NCBI GenBank assembly: GCA_024138025.1
Contig: JAMXBD010000206.1
Coordinates: 1 to 64,000 of the forward strand
DNA length: 64,000 bases
Reading direction: 5' to 3'
From: Combretum micranthum
Lineage: Eukaryota > Streptophyta > Magnoliopsida > Myrtales > Combretaceae
The position numbers were made by a program, and so were the translations under genes. Each line of letters opens with the position of its first letter. Position 1 is the first letter of the stretch. Positions 12,873 to 23,263 of this stretch are shown piece by piece. The notes under the pieces were generated by a model, which saw only the letters and a list, made by a program, of their open reading frames with translations, was not told the DNA's origin and did no database searches.

Positions 12873-13405
12873 GAACGTACGCCGGCATCTGGGGATTCTA
12901 CACCGCCAGCGTAGAGGCGGTGTAGAAAGCCCACAGAATGAATTTTCCTAACGCCGTTTGCAACGCCGCCGGCTTTTATGCTGAAGATTTGCTAGCGTCT
13001 GTTCTTCAGAACGTACGCCGGCAATTCGAGTCTCTACGCCACCGGCGTAGAGGCGGCATTGAAAGGCCACAGAATCAAATTTCTTAAGGCCGACTGAACG
13101 CCGCCGGCTCTCACTAGATGAGTGAGTCAGCGTTCTTTCATCCATATTGTACGCCGGCTGTTTGAAATCAACGCCGCCGGCGTATGTGTCAAAGCTGCCT
13201 GCGTAACTAAGTAAGCGGACGGCTTAGACTTCTCTGGATGTTTTTGAAACTTTGGGTTTTGGATTCAACGCCGGCTAAAGGCCGCCGGCGTAGGAAACAA
13301 AGGCTGACGGCGTACCCTTGAACACTGCCAGCGTTGGCAGTGTGAATTTTTAGGACATTGAACACCGGATCAACGCCGCCGGCGTTGAGTGCCGGCGTAT
13401 CCCCT
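12873..13405 (+). repeat. CpG-rich tandem repeats built on the palindrome GCCGGC
   Basis: GAACGTACGCCGGCA at 12873 recurs at 13009, giving a ~136 bp period. Each unit also contains CGTAGAGGCGG, CCACAGAAT and AACGCCGCCGGCT. A third, decayed unit starts near 13149. About a dozen ACGCC(G)CCGGCGT-like palindromes occur in 530 bp. The surrounding DNA is strongly AT-rich and CpG-poor, so the contrast is striking. Function is unknown. Confidence 0.75.
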
Positions 13406-15487
13406 GAGCTTTTGAATTTTTAAAAGCTTTTTCTACAATTTTCCAAAGTTTGTTATTCGAGTAATTATGTATTTATTAAGCGATCTAGGGTATGATAGGG
13501 TGCTTAAATGCCTTATTTTGACTTTGAATCAATTTATTTGGATTCTTGGATGAATTTATATTTTTTAAACTAGTCAATTAGAGTTTAAGCTAAGAGTGAA
13601 TTTTAATATTGATTAAACAGTGATAGATCCTCGCCCAGTCGACTCCGTTAATTCCCGAGCTTTATCAGGTACGCAGTAACTTGCTTGTCTCTTTGTTAGG
13701 ATAGGTATCTGAATCAAACTACCTTAAATTAATAAAATCTTATTGATATCTGAATGTTGATTGTCGTTGTTTGCCGTTGAATCTGGTTCGGAGAGCGGCA
13801 CCCTGCTCAGATTGGGGGCAGGAAACTTTCTCGTTAACGGTTAGAATGGTTTAGGAGATATGAGTATCCGAGCTGCTCATATCAACCCCCTGAGCGTCGT
13901 GATGCGTTACTTAGGAACTCCTAGTATTACGGGCTACGCCGGAAGGTGGGGCTGCTTAGTCTGTATGAACAGTAGGGACCACTGAGGGAGGCGGGCGTAA
14001 TACTAGAACCTTGTTGCCCGGAGTTTGAATACTCCCGTGTTGTATTATCAAGTAAAGACTTATTAATGAATAAGCGATTGTTGCCTAATGCATCTAACCT
14101 AAGACTGTGTGATTCACTTCGCATTTGTATTCGTTACTTGTGTACTGGGCCTTTGGCTCATATTTTATCTATTTCAGGTGATGATCCCGATGAGTTCTAT
14201 GCGAGTATGGGGTACGGAACTGACTTCGAGGATTTTCTTGATGGGTTGGAGGATTAGAGATGACCATGGACTCAATGGACCCTATAAATGTAATAGATTA
14301 GATGAGATTCATTTTTGGTTGATGGTGTAAATGTTGTGTTAGTAGAGTTGTGTTTTGAGAAATTTTGATTAAGGCTTATAAAAAGCCCTTGGATGTAATA
14401 TGTATGTATGCATGTATGTAGCTATTTAGAAGTAGAGTTATTTCCGCTGCTAATATCTATGTTGTTTGTTGTATATTATCTTATAGAATTAGATAAACAA
14501 TTACTTAAACTATCCCTTTAGGCAACCTTACATATAATTTTAGGAGTTATATGTGGTTGGGGATCCGTTATCCCCTATATCAAATATAGGGGTAAAATAG
14601 CGGGTCTTTACATAATCATCCCATATTTCCGATGTACTTTCTTTTTGGTCTTCATTCAAAAGAATGTCAAATCTACTTCTTGCTTTGGTCTTATAACTAG
14701 CCCACTAATCCCCTAATTCTCTCTTTTTACTTAGATAATTTGCATAGTATACTTGTTCAACTTCTTGAGCTAATATAAACGATTCATTTGTACCAAGTCT
14801 TAACTTATGATTGACGTCAACAAACCCATATCAAGGATGTACTTTAGTCCCTCTTTCAATGTCAAACCATTCACACTTAAACAAAACAACATTATTCCCT
14901 ACTCAACAATAATTTAACTCAATAATATCGATTAATAGTCCATAAAAATCCCGGTCGTAATCATTGTAAGAACTTCCCCTTACACAAACTCTATTGTTCA
15001 TTGTTTTCTTATTCCCTTCAAAATCAAGCATTTGAAACTTGAACCTATAAATATAATAGCCCTTATAAGAAGTGACCTTGCATGATAGGCTTTGATTAAG
15101 TTACTAATATGAGCATCAACATTACTGGGATTTTCAATAACCTACATAAAAATAATAATGTTTTATTTCTAATTATAACCAATTATATGTATCTTTAAAA
15201 AAATGAAGAAAAAACATAATGAGTCTCCATGTTAAAAGCACTTACAAAATGTTTTAACCAATTCGCAAAATTTTGTTCTCTTAACTTCTCTATTTCTTCC
15301 TCAGTTACATTTGGTCTCTCCATCCTTAATGTGTCATCAAATTTTCTATCATTGGAAAATGCAATTTTAAGAAAGTGTTATTAAAACTTTAAAAAGGAAA
15401 AAAAAACATACTTATTCTATTAACGGTATAAGTTCTTTACAATTCATCAAAATATACTGTATTCATTTCGATTCATCAACTTATAGG

Positions 15488-15631
15488 TGCTACTAGAAAC
15501 TGAGGTTACTTATGCTCGCTTAAGTGAAGATTAGCATGAACAATCTCAAATTCCACCTCTTTCTCCATAAGACAAACCATCACCCGTTGAGCACAAACTG
15601 CTCTCGTAGAACCATATACCTTAACCACCAT
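15488..15631 (-). pseudogene. Glutathione S-transferase (phi class) first-exon fragment inside the CACTA element
   Basis: From ATG at 15631 the minus strand reads MVVKVYGSTRAVCAQRVMVC, then LMEKEVEFEIVHANL, then EHK, a stop, and PQFLV. This matches the N-terminal thioredoxin-fold start of plant GSTF proteins (VKVYG, CPQRVMVCLLEKGVEFE, EQKKPEFL in the family as I know it). The fragment ends about where exon 1 of GSTF genes ends, and no glutathione-site exon 2 motif (FGQVPAIEDG) follows. The in-frame TAA and missing exons make it non-functional as a GST. It lies directly upstream of the tnp2 remnant on the same strand. Capture of a host gene piece by the transposon is my inference. Confidence 0.72.
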
Positions 15632-18060
15632 CTTAACTATATCTTTTTAAGAAATCAAAACCTATTACACTGTATTATATTATAAGCAAAGTGCATATAT
15701 ATATTTATTTGTTTTATGGATTCTTATGCATAGGTACATGCTAAATCTCTTTTTATATATCAACTTATTGTGGATTATTATCAGCAAAGATATATTCATT
15801 GGTCATAAGTCATAATAGGGGTTGGCACTTTCCACATAAATCTTATCAAAGAAAATCCATTTATGTTTATATTCAGTTAATGAATTATCTAAAGATGGAC
15901 AGATTTTAGTGATTTAAAACACGATTTATTTTAATTAGCTTCTAGTCATTTAAAACACCATCATTTTATACCCAAAACACAGCAGCACAAAATTCAACAC
16001 TTTATTCTTAATGTTTGATTTGTTTGAACTTCTTAAATAGAATTATGGCATCTTTAAAGCATTACTAAAAATTAAGATATATACACTTCAATCCTTCCCT
16101 TGTCAAAACCAGAACAATAAGAGTAATATAGTCACCAACTTTATTTGATTAAAATTGCAGCATGTCTTTTCTAGTTGGAGTCAAACATTAGAATTAAAGT
16201 TGAAACTTCTACATCCCCTGTGCTAACCAAGCTGAATAGCACAAATAAATTATAGGCAATAGTCATCAATAATCTTCAACTTAATCTTCATTTACATTTT
16301 ATTTATCATATACCAAAAAAATATTCAACAAATATGAGTTAAACATAAGAACTAAAGTTGAAACTTCTACATCCTTTGTCCTAGCCAAGCCGAACAACAC
16401 AAATAACACAGAGACAATAGTCATCAATAATCTTCAACTTCATCTTCATTTACATTTTATCCATTATATACTAGAAACATATTCAACAAATATAGCTAAC
16501 ACTCATCATCCTAATCATAACAATAAAGCATGTTTATCACTTACTCTTGTGCTCATAGAAATCTCACACATCAACAATCAGCAATACAATAATATAAGTT
16601 TTCTAAATCATAAAAAAATTATTATGAATTTTGCATACCTTTAAGAAATGAAACCTCTAGTAATTGCCGAGAAAACTAAAATGCATTAACCAAAGTATGA
16701 ATAATTCACCTACAATATTATTAATATAAATAACCATGTTCCATATATCTCACATTTAATTATACATATGACTAGTCGAGAGAATTGTGATTGAGGAAAA
16801 GAATTTAGGTACATCAATCAATAATTGCGTACTACAATAGGAGAAAAAGAACAATTAACAAGCAAACAAGGCATTGAAAGAAAATAAAAGCTAGAATATC
16901 ACAGAGCATCAAACATGAAAGACTTAGCCATTATCCTTTTTCAAATGATGGAAACTTCGAAGGAATTATGGAGAAATGAACAAAAAGAGCAAATTTAATT
17001 ACAAAGTACATTGAAAACTGAACTATATGATAGTTTAGCATGAAAACAAACATTACTGGTGATTTATAGAAACCTAAAACCAAGGATGCTCAAGCAAGAC
17101 TCTTTTTTTTTTTTTTACTCTTCCTTTTCCACTTTGTGTTTAGTAATATAAGAAGGAAACTGACAAAATTAAAAAGTATCAAGTTTCCTTATTTAAGTGA
17201 ATTTACATAAAGGAAAAAATGTAACATGAAATTCTTGCCAGACAAAATTACTCCATTTTATTTTGATGACATTTATATGAAGACAAATTTGTAATCGTCA
17301 CTACATTTCAATCTTCAGTGGAAAAATGGATTACAATTGAAATGTTTTCATCCATTTTCTTCTTTTTACATCTATCTTCATAGTTCATAGGGAAAATCTC
17401 GAGGACAAGCAAACAACATAAATCTAATCTTAACGCATAAAAAAGATCCGAAACTCCAAACTATATAAACGTAATTAAAAAATTTAGAAGAAAAATTATT
17501 CAATGATGTCTAATACATGTAATAAAACCACTTTACTATACATGATTAAGTAAGTTTAAGTATCTTACTTATATTAACACTTGTAGTTGCTTTATTCAAG
17601 TTGTGTTGGAATAGTTACCCTTAGTTTAAGCTTCTGCTTCTTTGAGAAACCTACAAGATTGTTCTTGAAACAACTCAAAATAGAAAGAAATGAAAAAGAA
17701 AAAGAAAAGGGACATAATCACCGCATCATGCCCTTAGTACCATCAGTAAGGGAGATAAACAACAAACACAAATTGAATAACATAAACACTAACAAATCCC
17801 AAATGGAAATCACATTATACCTAGCTCTAATACTCAACTCCAAAATATGATAGACAACAATGGTAAGGATTTATGATAGTGACATTACTATTGATAGAAC
17901 CTCCATTAGCGTTGGTAGTTGGGTAATCTTGTAAGTGATAAGTGAAGATGACAGGGAATGGAGACTGTAAGATGAAAGCGGGATGTGAATTTTGCTTTTT
18001 CTTTATTTATTCATTTATTTTTTAAAAGTATATCGTCCTATTAGAAAAAAAAAAGGAAAA
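15632..18060. other. Non-coding interior of CACTA element, possibly captured GST upstream DNA
   Basis: No transposase motif is visible where the N-terminal half of tnp2 would be expected. Because it lies just 5' of the GST-like ATG on the same strand, it may be captured GST promoter DNA, but nothing in the sequence proves this. It includes the 158 bp tandem duplication at 16186-16500. A forward 87-codon frame at 17587-17850 is not recognised. Confidence 0.4.
16186..16500 (+). repeat. Tandem duplication, period 158 bp
   Basis: TTGAAACTTCTACATCC at 16200 recurs at 16358. The following blocks (CAATAGTCATCAATAATC, TTCATTTACATTTTAT, ATATTCAACAAATAT) also repeat in order. The two copies are roughly 80-90 percent similar by eye. 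Confidence 0.75.
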
Positions 18061-18068
18061 AATAAATA

Positions 18069-18247
18069 CAATCAGAGACTAAGTAAAAATTTGTTTTTAA
18101 AAGTTATGTCCAAGTATACATATATAAATTAATCAGAGATAGACTAAATTTGTCTTTAAAAGTCATATGCACATGTGCATGTATTATTTAATTAGAGACA
18201 AATTAAATCCGTCTTTGAATGCCATGTGTATATATGCATACATTATT
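18069..18247 (+). repeat. CACTA right subterminal repeats, three ~60 bp tandem units
   Basis: Units begin AATCAGAGAC (18069), AATCAGAGAT (about 18130) and AATTAGAGAC (about 18189). Each continues with a TTTGTCTTTAAAAGT-like core. More single copies lie between 18247 and the right end. Confidence 0.7.
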
Positions 18248-18498
18248 TAGAGATAGATTTGAGACATAATTATAAAAGAAAATATAACACCAAAAATTTT
18301 TCATTCCCGCTATAAAATCAGAGACAGATTTGTGGCAAAATTAATTTTCTTGCAAATTTATAGATAATTCGTTGTAGATTCCGTTGTTAAAACATAAATG
18401 AATGAGACAAATTCCTCCATTATATTTTATGGCAAATGCATCTCAATTCTAACCCTAATCGAATTATTTAGATTCAAAAATTTTCCATCTCAGAATTT

Positions 18499-18528
18499 TT
18501 ATCTCTAAAAGCTAGTTTTCTTGTAGTA
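18499..18528 (-). repeat. CACTA right terminal inverted repeat
   Basis: On the minus strand it reads TACTACAAGAAAACTAGCTTT, matching the left end. The expected terminal CAC is TAC here, a C-to-T change at the outermost base that would be expected to reduce transposition. Confidence 0.75.
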
Positions 18529-19008
18529 ATGTCTTTAGTTAGAGTTTTCAGGAGTATTTAAGTTTAAGCTTTATCTATTTGGAAGAGCGAAAGTAATTTG
18601 ATGGAAATTAACATCCCAAATTTGAATATAAGAGGACTAAGGATGAAACAAGACTTATCTAGGTCGAGAGAAGTTCACGATTGAGAAGGAAACCCGATGG
18701 AAATCAATTCTAAACTATGAAAATCATATGACTAGAGCTCAATTCAGAAATAGAAGTACTTCAACCGAGAGGACTCTTAAAGGTTTTGTAACGTGATTTT
18801 ACTTCTAATTGTGTTAAAGGTTTCAATTTTGATAGAGGTTCTTTGGAAGATATTCATGATTTTAGAAGAAATTTCATGATAGAGCTTCTAGTTGTGTGAA
18901 CCTTTAGCTTCTAAAAGTTTTGCTTTCGAAATATCCATCGTAAGTACGACAGCCAATTACCAGCTAGGTACAAATATGAAACTCCAAGAATCCTAATGCA
19001 ATTATTTT
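18529..19008. other. Intergenic DNA, nothing recognised
   Basis: No open frame or repeat was recognised between the CACTA right end and the next foldback element. Confidence 0.5.
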
Positions 19009-19313
19009 AGGGTAAATTGTTATCCCACTAAATTTTTGGTGCAAACTTACTCTTAGAACTTTGAAAGTGCACTTCTATACTCCTTAAACTTTCAAAATTT
19101 GCACAATTAATAACAATTAATGTTTTCCATTTAAAGAAAAGAAAGAATTGTAAATTAACCCCTTAAACTTTCATCCATATGTAAATTTTGCCCAAAATTT
19201 TTAAAGCACATGAAAAATGTTAATTATCCTTAATTATGCCGAATATTAAAAGTTTAAGAGGTCTAAAAGTGTACTTTAAAAGTTTAAAAGTGAAGTGAAT
19301 TAACGATTTTCCT
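19009..19313. mobile_element. Foldback MITE (~305 bp)
   Basis: The left arm, with GAACTTTGAAAGTGCACTTC and CTCCTTAAACTTTCAAAA, pairs with the complement of the right arm at about 19248-19295 (AAACTTTTAAAGTACACTTT, CTCTTAAACTTTTAATA). The outer ends AGGGTAAATTGTTA and AGGAAAATCGTTA (minus strand) also match loosely. No clear target duplication was found, so the superfamily is unassigned. Confidence 0.55.
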
Positions 19314-20792
19314 TTTACTTTATTTCCATTAATAGTACAACATTTATTATGTCTAATTTATTTTCAGCAAATTACATTTAAGTTATCAATATTTGTTAGT
19401 AAGTTCATTTAATGTATTAACGTTTCGCAGGGTTAAAAAGTAAAATCAATATTTCAAAAAATGAGTGAAATGAGGTATTTATTTAGAAAAAATTGAGTGA
19501 AATTAATAAATAAATATTGAAGTATTGATATCTTTAATGAATTTTCGAAAGCGTTGATACCTAATTTGGCTCACTTTACAAAATTTTAACTCTTTTTTAA
19601 ACATTCAAAATATTAAAATATTGAATGAATTTACCTCCAAACAGTCACATCTTCTAATGTAACTCACCTAATTTATTTTAACGTTGTAAATCATAATGGT
19701 GTTATTATTAGACCATTATTAATTATTATTGAGCCTAGATATACGTCAAACTCTTTCTTCAAATATTGAAAGTGGTTTTCCCATTGCCAAATGTCCGATT
19801 GTTTGGTAGTGATGACTTATCAAATTGATTTGAGTGAAATGTGAGCTAGAATGATGTGGTAGTTTACCATTTATTATTTTAGATGGTTGTTTGACATGGG
19901 ATTATCAAGGATACAAGTTAATATGTAGGAATAAAACTATAGTCAAGTCATACTAACAAGATGGATATTTGTATTAATGATTGGTAGGCCAATATTAGTA
20001 GTGGCTTATCTGTTGACAACCTTGAGATAAAACAACTAGTTTTAGGACACTAAATTGTATATTAAGAATGTGTGGATAAAGATTGCAATGAAACGATCAT
20101 GTGTGTGTGACTATCATGCTACATATGACGTAAGGAACAATATGTGTGAAGATGATCAAGAGAGAATTGCATAGCGAGGAGGAGTAGGCAGTCTCAATAG
20201 GCTCTAACACATGCGTGACAAGTGGAGGAGCTAGAAAGCATCAACCTTACTAAGTAACATGAATATTGTGTGTGTTCTTGAGTGAATCAAGTGCTTGATT
20301 CACTAAAATAGAAATCCAGCAAGTACAATGGCATTTGCTCAAGATTTCCCCTTCTCCAAATGAGGTGGGGGACTAAGGGTGTTTATAGGGAATCCAACTA
20401 TCAATATCGTTCGTCAGATGAGATGGACAACCAAAGGCTAGGATGAGTCCCCTCATAATGGACATTATAGTGGGCTTCCTTGTGGACCCAAGCTCATTAA
20501 GGCCTTTATTTGTTTTTTGTGTGTGTGAGCCAATTTGAGAAAGGTTAGAATTGGATAGGTCAATTCCAATGGACCCTACTCCATGCCTATCATGCCAAAT
20601 CTCTCTTGATCATCCCAAAACAATTGGGCTTAACTCTCAAAACTCTGTCACATTAACCTAGAGAGTTAAATCCAAATAAAAATTAGGCTTAAAGCCTTTG
20701 TAATCAATTTTAATCATCTATAGTATTGTACCATCCACTTAATTTTAAGATAATAATCGATTATGTTATGCATTAAAATACGCCATGTGTGT
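19314..20792. other. Intergenic DNA, no gene seen
   Basis: An AT-rich part (19314-19640) has weak foldback character. The rest has moderate GC and could be old LTR material (for example around 20380-20500), but I found no paired LTR or coding motif. Confidence 0.4.
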
Positions 20793-20803
20793 AATTTGAT
20801 TTA

Positions 20804-21152
20804 GGTAAATTACACCAGTAGTTCACAATGTTTGGGATAAGTTCATTTTAGGTCACAATGTTTGGAAAAGTTCATTTTGGATCATAACGTTTGGGAGGTA
20901 AGTTCATTTTGGGTCACAATGTTTGGAAAAGTGATTCAATTCAGGTTACGATAGGCATGTGTCACCTTCTCTTGTTGACACATGTCACCTCTTGTTGACA
21001 CGTGTCACCTCTTTTTCCTATTGGCATGTGTCCACTGTGACCTAGATTGAATCATTTTTCCAAGCGTTGTGATCCAAAATGAACTTTTCCAAACTTTGTG
21101 ACCTAAAATGAACTCACCCTCAAATGTTGTGACCTAGTGGTGTAATTTACCC
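20804..21152. mobile_element. Mutator-like (MULE) MITE with long target duplication
   Basis: The ends are GGTAAATTACACCAGTAG at left and, on the minus strand, GGGTAAATTACACCACTAG at right. Arms pair over most of the 349 bp, with repeated phrases such as AAGTTCATTTTGGGTCACAA and their complements. Both sides are flanked by AATTTGATTTA (20793-20803 and 21153-21163). A duplication of 9-11 bp with long terminal inverted repeats is the MULE signature. No coding capacity. Confidence 0.8.
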
Positions 21153-21163
21153 AATTTGATTTA

Positions 21164-21597
21164 CATGTTATGACAATTTTATACTAGTCTTTAGCTTTTC
21201 TCTTAAAAGATTCCTTTTTTTTTTTTAATAAAGTGAGTAAATTAGATAAGAACAATATTTATAATGATCTTGGAGATGACTCATGTACCTTGACTGTGTA
21301 GGCAACTATGAACATTCTTAGGTTGAGGGGATAGATGGACTTCGATGTTATGCACTTCCCTTTTGACTTTTAGACTTGATGTTAGACAAAATTTTCGTTT
21401 AATTTTAATATGTAATATAGTTAAGTCAAGTGGATTTAAGTTAAGTCTCACAAGCCACTCGGTAATGTATTACTTCATGGTGTGGTTGTCATGTGAGATT
21501 GGCATAATATATTCATTAACAAGCTATTTACTTCACTTAATGGAATAAAGATGTAATGAATAGTTATTACCAAGGAATTGAATAGAGTTATAATAGG
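21164..21597. other. Intergenic DNA, nothing recognised
   Basis: A forward 67-codon frame (21345-21548) has no recognisable domain. Otherwise the stretch is AT-rich. Confidence 0.5.
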
Positions 21598-21602
21598 CTA
21601 TG

Positions 21603-22553
21603 TGTCACACCCCGCCCCCGCAGGTGACGGCAATGTGATGCCAGGGTAGACAAACCCACCACTGGCCCCCTAGTGGTAATGACCGACACCACCATTGCAT
21701 CATAGTGACCCCAACCAACGCATGCCCCAAAGGGTACCATGGGCACTATAGGTATTGTTACCCTTAGGCAGAGTTGAACCCAGTCTGCAGCCTCTAGGAT
21801 TCGAACCCAGACCTAAGGCTTTTGCCTGCCCCAAAGGTAACACCTCTTACCAGTTGAATCCCAGAGGCTGCAGACTGGGTTCAACTCTGCCTGAGGGTAA
21901 CAATACCTATAGTGCCCGTGGTACCCGTTGGGGCATGCATTGGTTGGGGTCACCATGATGCAATGGTGGTGTCGGCCATTACCACTAGGGGGCCAGTGGT
22001 GGGTTTGTCTGCCCTGGCATCGCATCGCCATCGCCTGCGGGGGGGGGTGTGACATAAAAAGGCGCCTTTTTTATGTCACACCCGCCCCCGCAGGCGACGG
22101 CGATGCGATGCCAGGGCAGGCAAACCCACCACTGGCCCCCTAGTGGTAATGGCCGACACCACTATTGCATCATGGTGACCCCAACCAATGCATGCCCCAA
22201 CGGGTACCACGGGCACTATAGGTATTGTTACCCTCAGGCAGAGTTGAACCCAGTCTGCAGCCTCTAGAATTTGAACCCCAGACCTAAGGCTTTTGCCTGC
22301 CCCTAGTAAGAGGTGCTGCCTTTGGGGCAGGCAAATGCCTTAGGTCTGGGGTTCGAATCCTAGAGGCTGTAAACTGGGTTCAACTCTGCCTGAGGGTAAC
22401 AATACCTATAGTGCCCGTGGTACCCTTTGGGGCATGCGTTGATTGGGGTCAACATGATGCAATGGTGGTGTCGGCCATTACCACTAGGGGGCCAGTGGTG
22501 GGTTTATCTACCCTGGCATCGCATCGCCGTCGCCTGATGGGCGGGGTGTGACA
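21603..22553. mobile_element. Double palindromic (four-arm) foldback element, 951 bp
   Basis: It starts TGTCACACCCCGCC and ends GGCGGGGTGTGACA, flanked by CTATG on both sides (21598-21602, 22554-22558), a clean 5-bp target duplication. Inside are two tandem copies of a hairpin. Unit 1 (21603-22054) and unit 2 (22074-22553) each have arms of about 200 bp that pair with each other, so the four arms alternate in orientation. The 19-bp spacer is itself palindromic. GC content is far above the surroundings. The arms contain GGTTCGAATCC, which fits a Pol III B-box consensus (22350-22360, inverted at 21797-21807). Apparent open frames here are by-products of high GC. The superfamily is unknown. TG...CA ends with 5-bp duplication would fit an LTR-type integration, but hairpin arms fit a foldback transposon. 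Confidence 0.8.
22048..22080. repeat. Near-perfect palindrome at the junction of the two hairpin units
   Basis: GTGACATAAAAAGGC meets GCCTTTTTTATGTCAC around a central GGCGCC. The two halves are complementary except for one extra T. Confidence 0.9.
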
Positions 22554-22756
22554 CTATGAATAAGTATTATGTTGTTTACTTAGGTGTAATGGAACTTATA
22601 TATTATTCATTTAACAGAATTGAAATAAGGAATATAGTATGGGTTAACAACAAAGAACTGAAACGCTTATGGTATTTTGGACGGCCTATTTTTCATCAGT
22701 ATCTGTATCATATCAATATCTGGTCTATTTGATCGGTTTATAAGCAAAAATAGCTA

Positions 22757-22857
22757 TTTTTCATTGATATCTATTTTTAACAAAAAATCTATTTCAAAAC
22801 GACAAAAAGATGAAGCCAAAATGACAAAAAGATGATGAACAAACAGACCCATGTCAA
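22757..22857 (+). repeat. Direct repeat, copy 1 (~100 bp)
   Basis: TTTCATTGATATCTATTTTT...AAAATGACAAAAAGATGATGA...CAAACAGACCCAT is matched in order by copy 2 at 23264-23357. Spacing is about 500 bp. It could be the ends of a degraded element, but the enclosed DNA shows no coding motif. Confidence 0.6.
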
Positions 22858-23263
22858 TAAAACAAATTCTCATAAGCAAAGCTACACTTCACCTCTTCAA
22901 AATCTTCACAACAATCTTTGCTTTCTTACACTTACTCAACTTGCCAACAATCTCTATTAAAGGAATCTAGAAAACTTAGTGATAAAAACCTAAAGCATAC
23001 CATCAAAACACCTTAACCAAAATCATATCTTCCATTCACAACACCCTAATTTTGATATATACACGAAAAATCAAAACCCTAACCCTAGGTAGACAATTAT
23101 TGAATGGAAGTATGAAGCAAGCATGGGATTTTTAGGGTCAGTTTACACTGTGTAATTTTTATCTATATTATAATGTATCAAGTCTGCTTCTGTAACTTAT
23201 CTGTGTTATATTTGTTAGGTCTGTTTATGAATAAAATTATCAGTTTTTGAATAAAATTGTCAG

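Larger units (their letters stand above)
11910..14611 (+). mobile_element. Solo-LTR-like insertion inside the CACTA tnp2 gene
   Basis: The boundaries come from coding continuity. Removing 11910-14611 plus one copy of ATAAT (11905-11909, repeated at 14612-14616) restores the transposase frame across the site. The ends read GTATGC...TCTTTAC. A TG...CA reading shifted by one base is possible but then leaves only a 3-bp duplication. The interior has the same broad features as the solo LTR at 45213: a pyrimidine-rich leader, then unspliced-looking non-coding DNA, and no gag or pol. It ends near GGGTCTTTACA. I infer a solo LTR of a long-LTR gypsy family, orientation plus. Confidence 0.65.
11695..15370 (-). 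pseudogene. CACTA tnp2-type transposase, C-terminal part (DUF4216-like), split by an insertion
   Basis: An exon-like block at about 15370-15235 encodes RMERPNVTEEEIEKLREQNF and ANWLKHFV. After a likely intron, about 15090-14612 encodes GYYIYRFKFQMLDFEGNKK, NNVVLFKCEWFDIERG, KVHPDMGLVDVNHKLRLG and EVEQVYYANYLSKREN. These are characteristic of the DUF4216 region of CACTA transposases. The frame reaches SEIWDDY at 14613 and resumes in frame as KEFMAISDYYQDNEMQ at 11908. It ends in an acidic and lysine-rich tail with a stop at 11695. The gap is the LTR-like insertion. The N-terminal catalytic half is absent: upstream lies a GST-like exon instead. Confidence 0.75.
8828..18528. mobile_element. CACTA (En/Spm-like) DNA transposon, degraded, with nested insertion
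   Basis: The left end begins CACTACTAGAAA-CTAGCTTTTAG. The right end, read on the minus strand, begins TACTACAAGAAAACTAGCTTT, so the termini are matching inverted repeats of the CACTA type (right outermost C changed to T). Inside each end lie many short repeats of the pattern (G)ACAAATTCCGTC / TTGTCTTTGAA. The interior carries minus-strand remains of a TNP1-like gene (Plant transposase Ptta/En/Spm domain) and the C-terminal half of a tnp2-type transposase (DUF4216-like). The flanking trinucleotides (TAT left, ATG right) do not match, so the 3-bp target duplication is lost. About 2.7 kb of the 9.7 kb length is a later LTR-like insertion at 11910-14611. Confidence 0.8.

Noticed and set aside
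12948..14257. Short frames in the CpG-rich LTR-like insertion
   Set aside because: High GC lowers stop frequency. There is no domain, and the frames are out of register between repeat units.
21755..22267. Several overlapping open frames of 64-80 codons on both strands
   Set aside because: They lie in the GC-rich palindromic element. Near-identical frames appear in opposite arms because the arms are complementary, so they are structural by-products.
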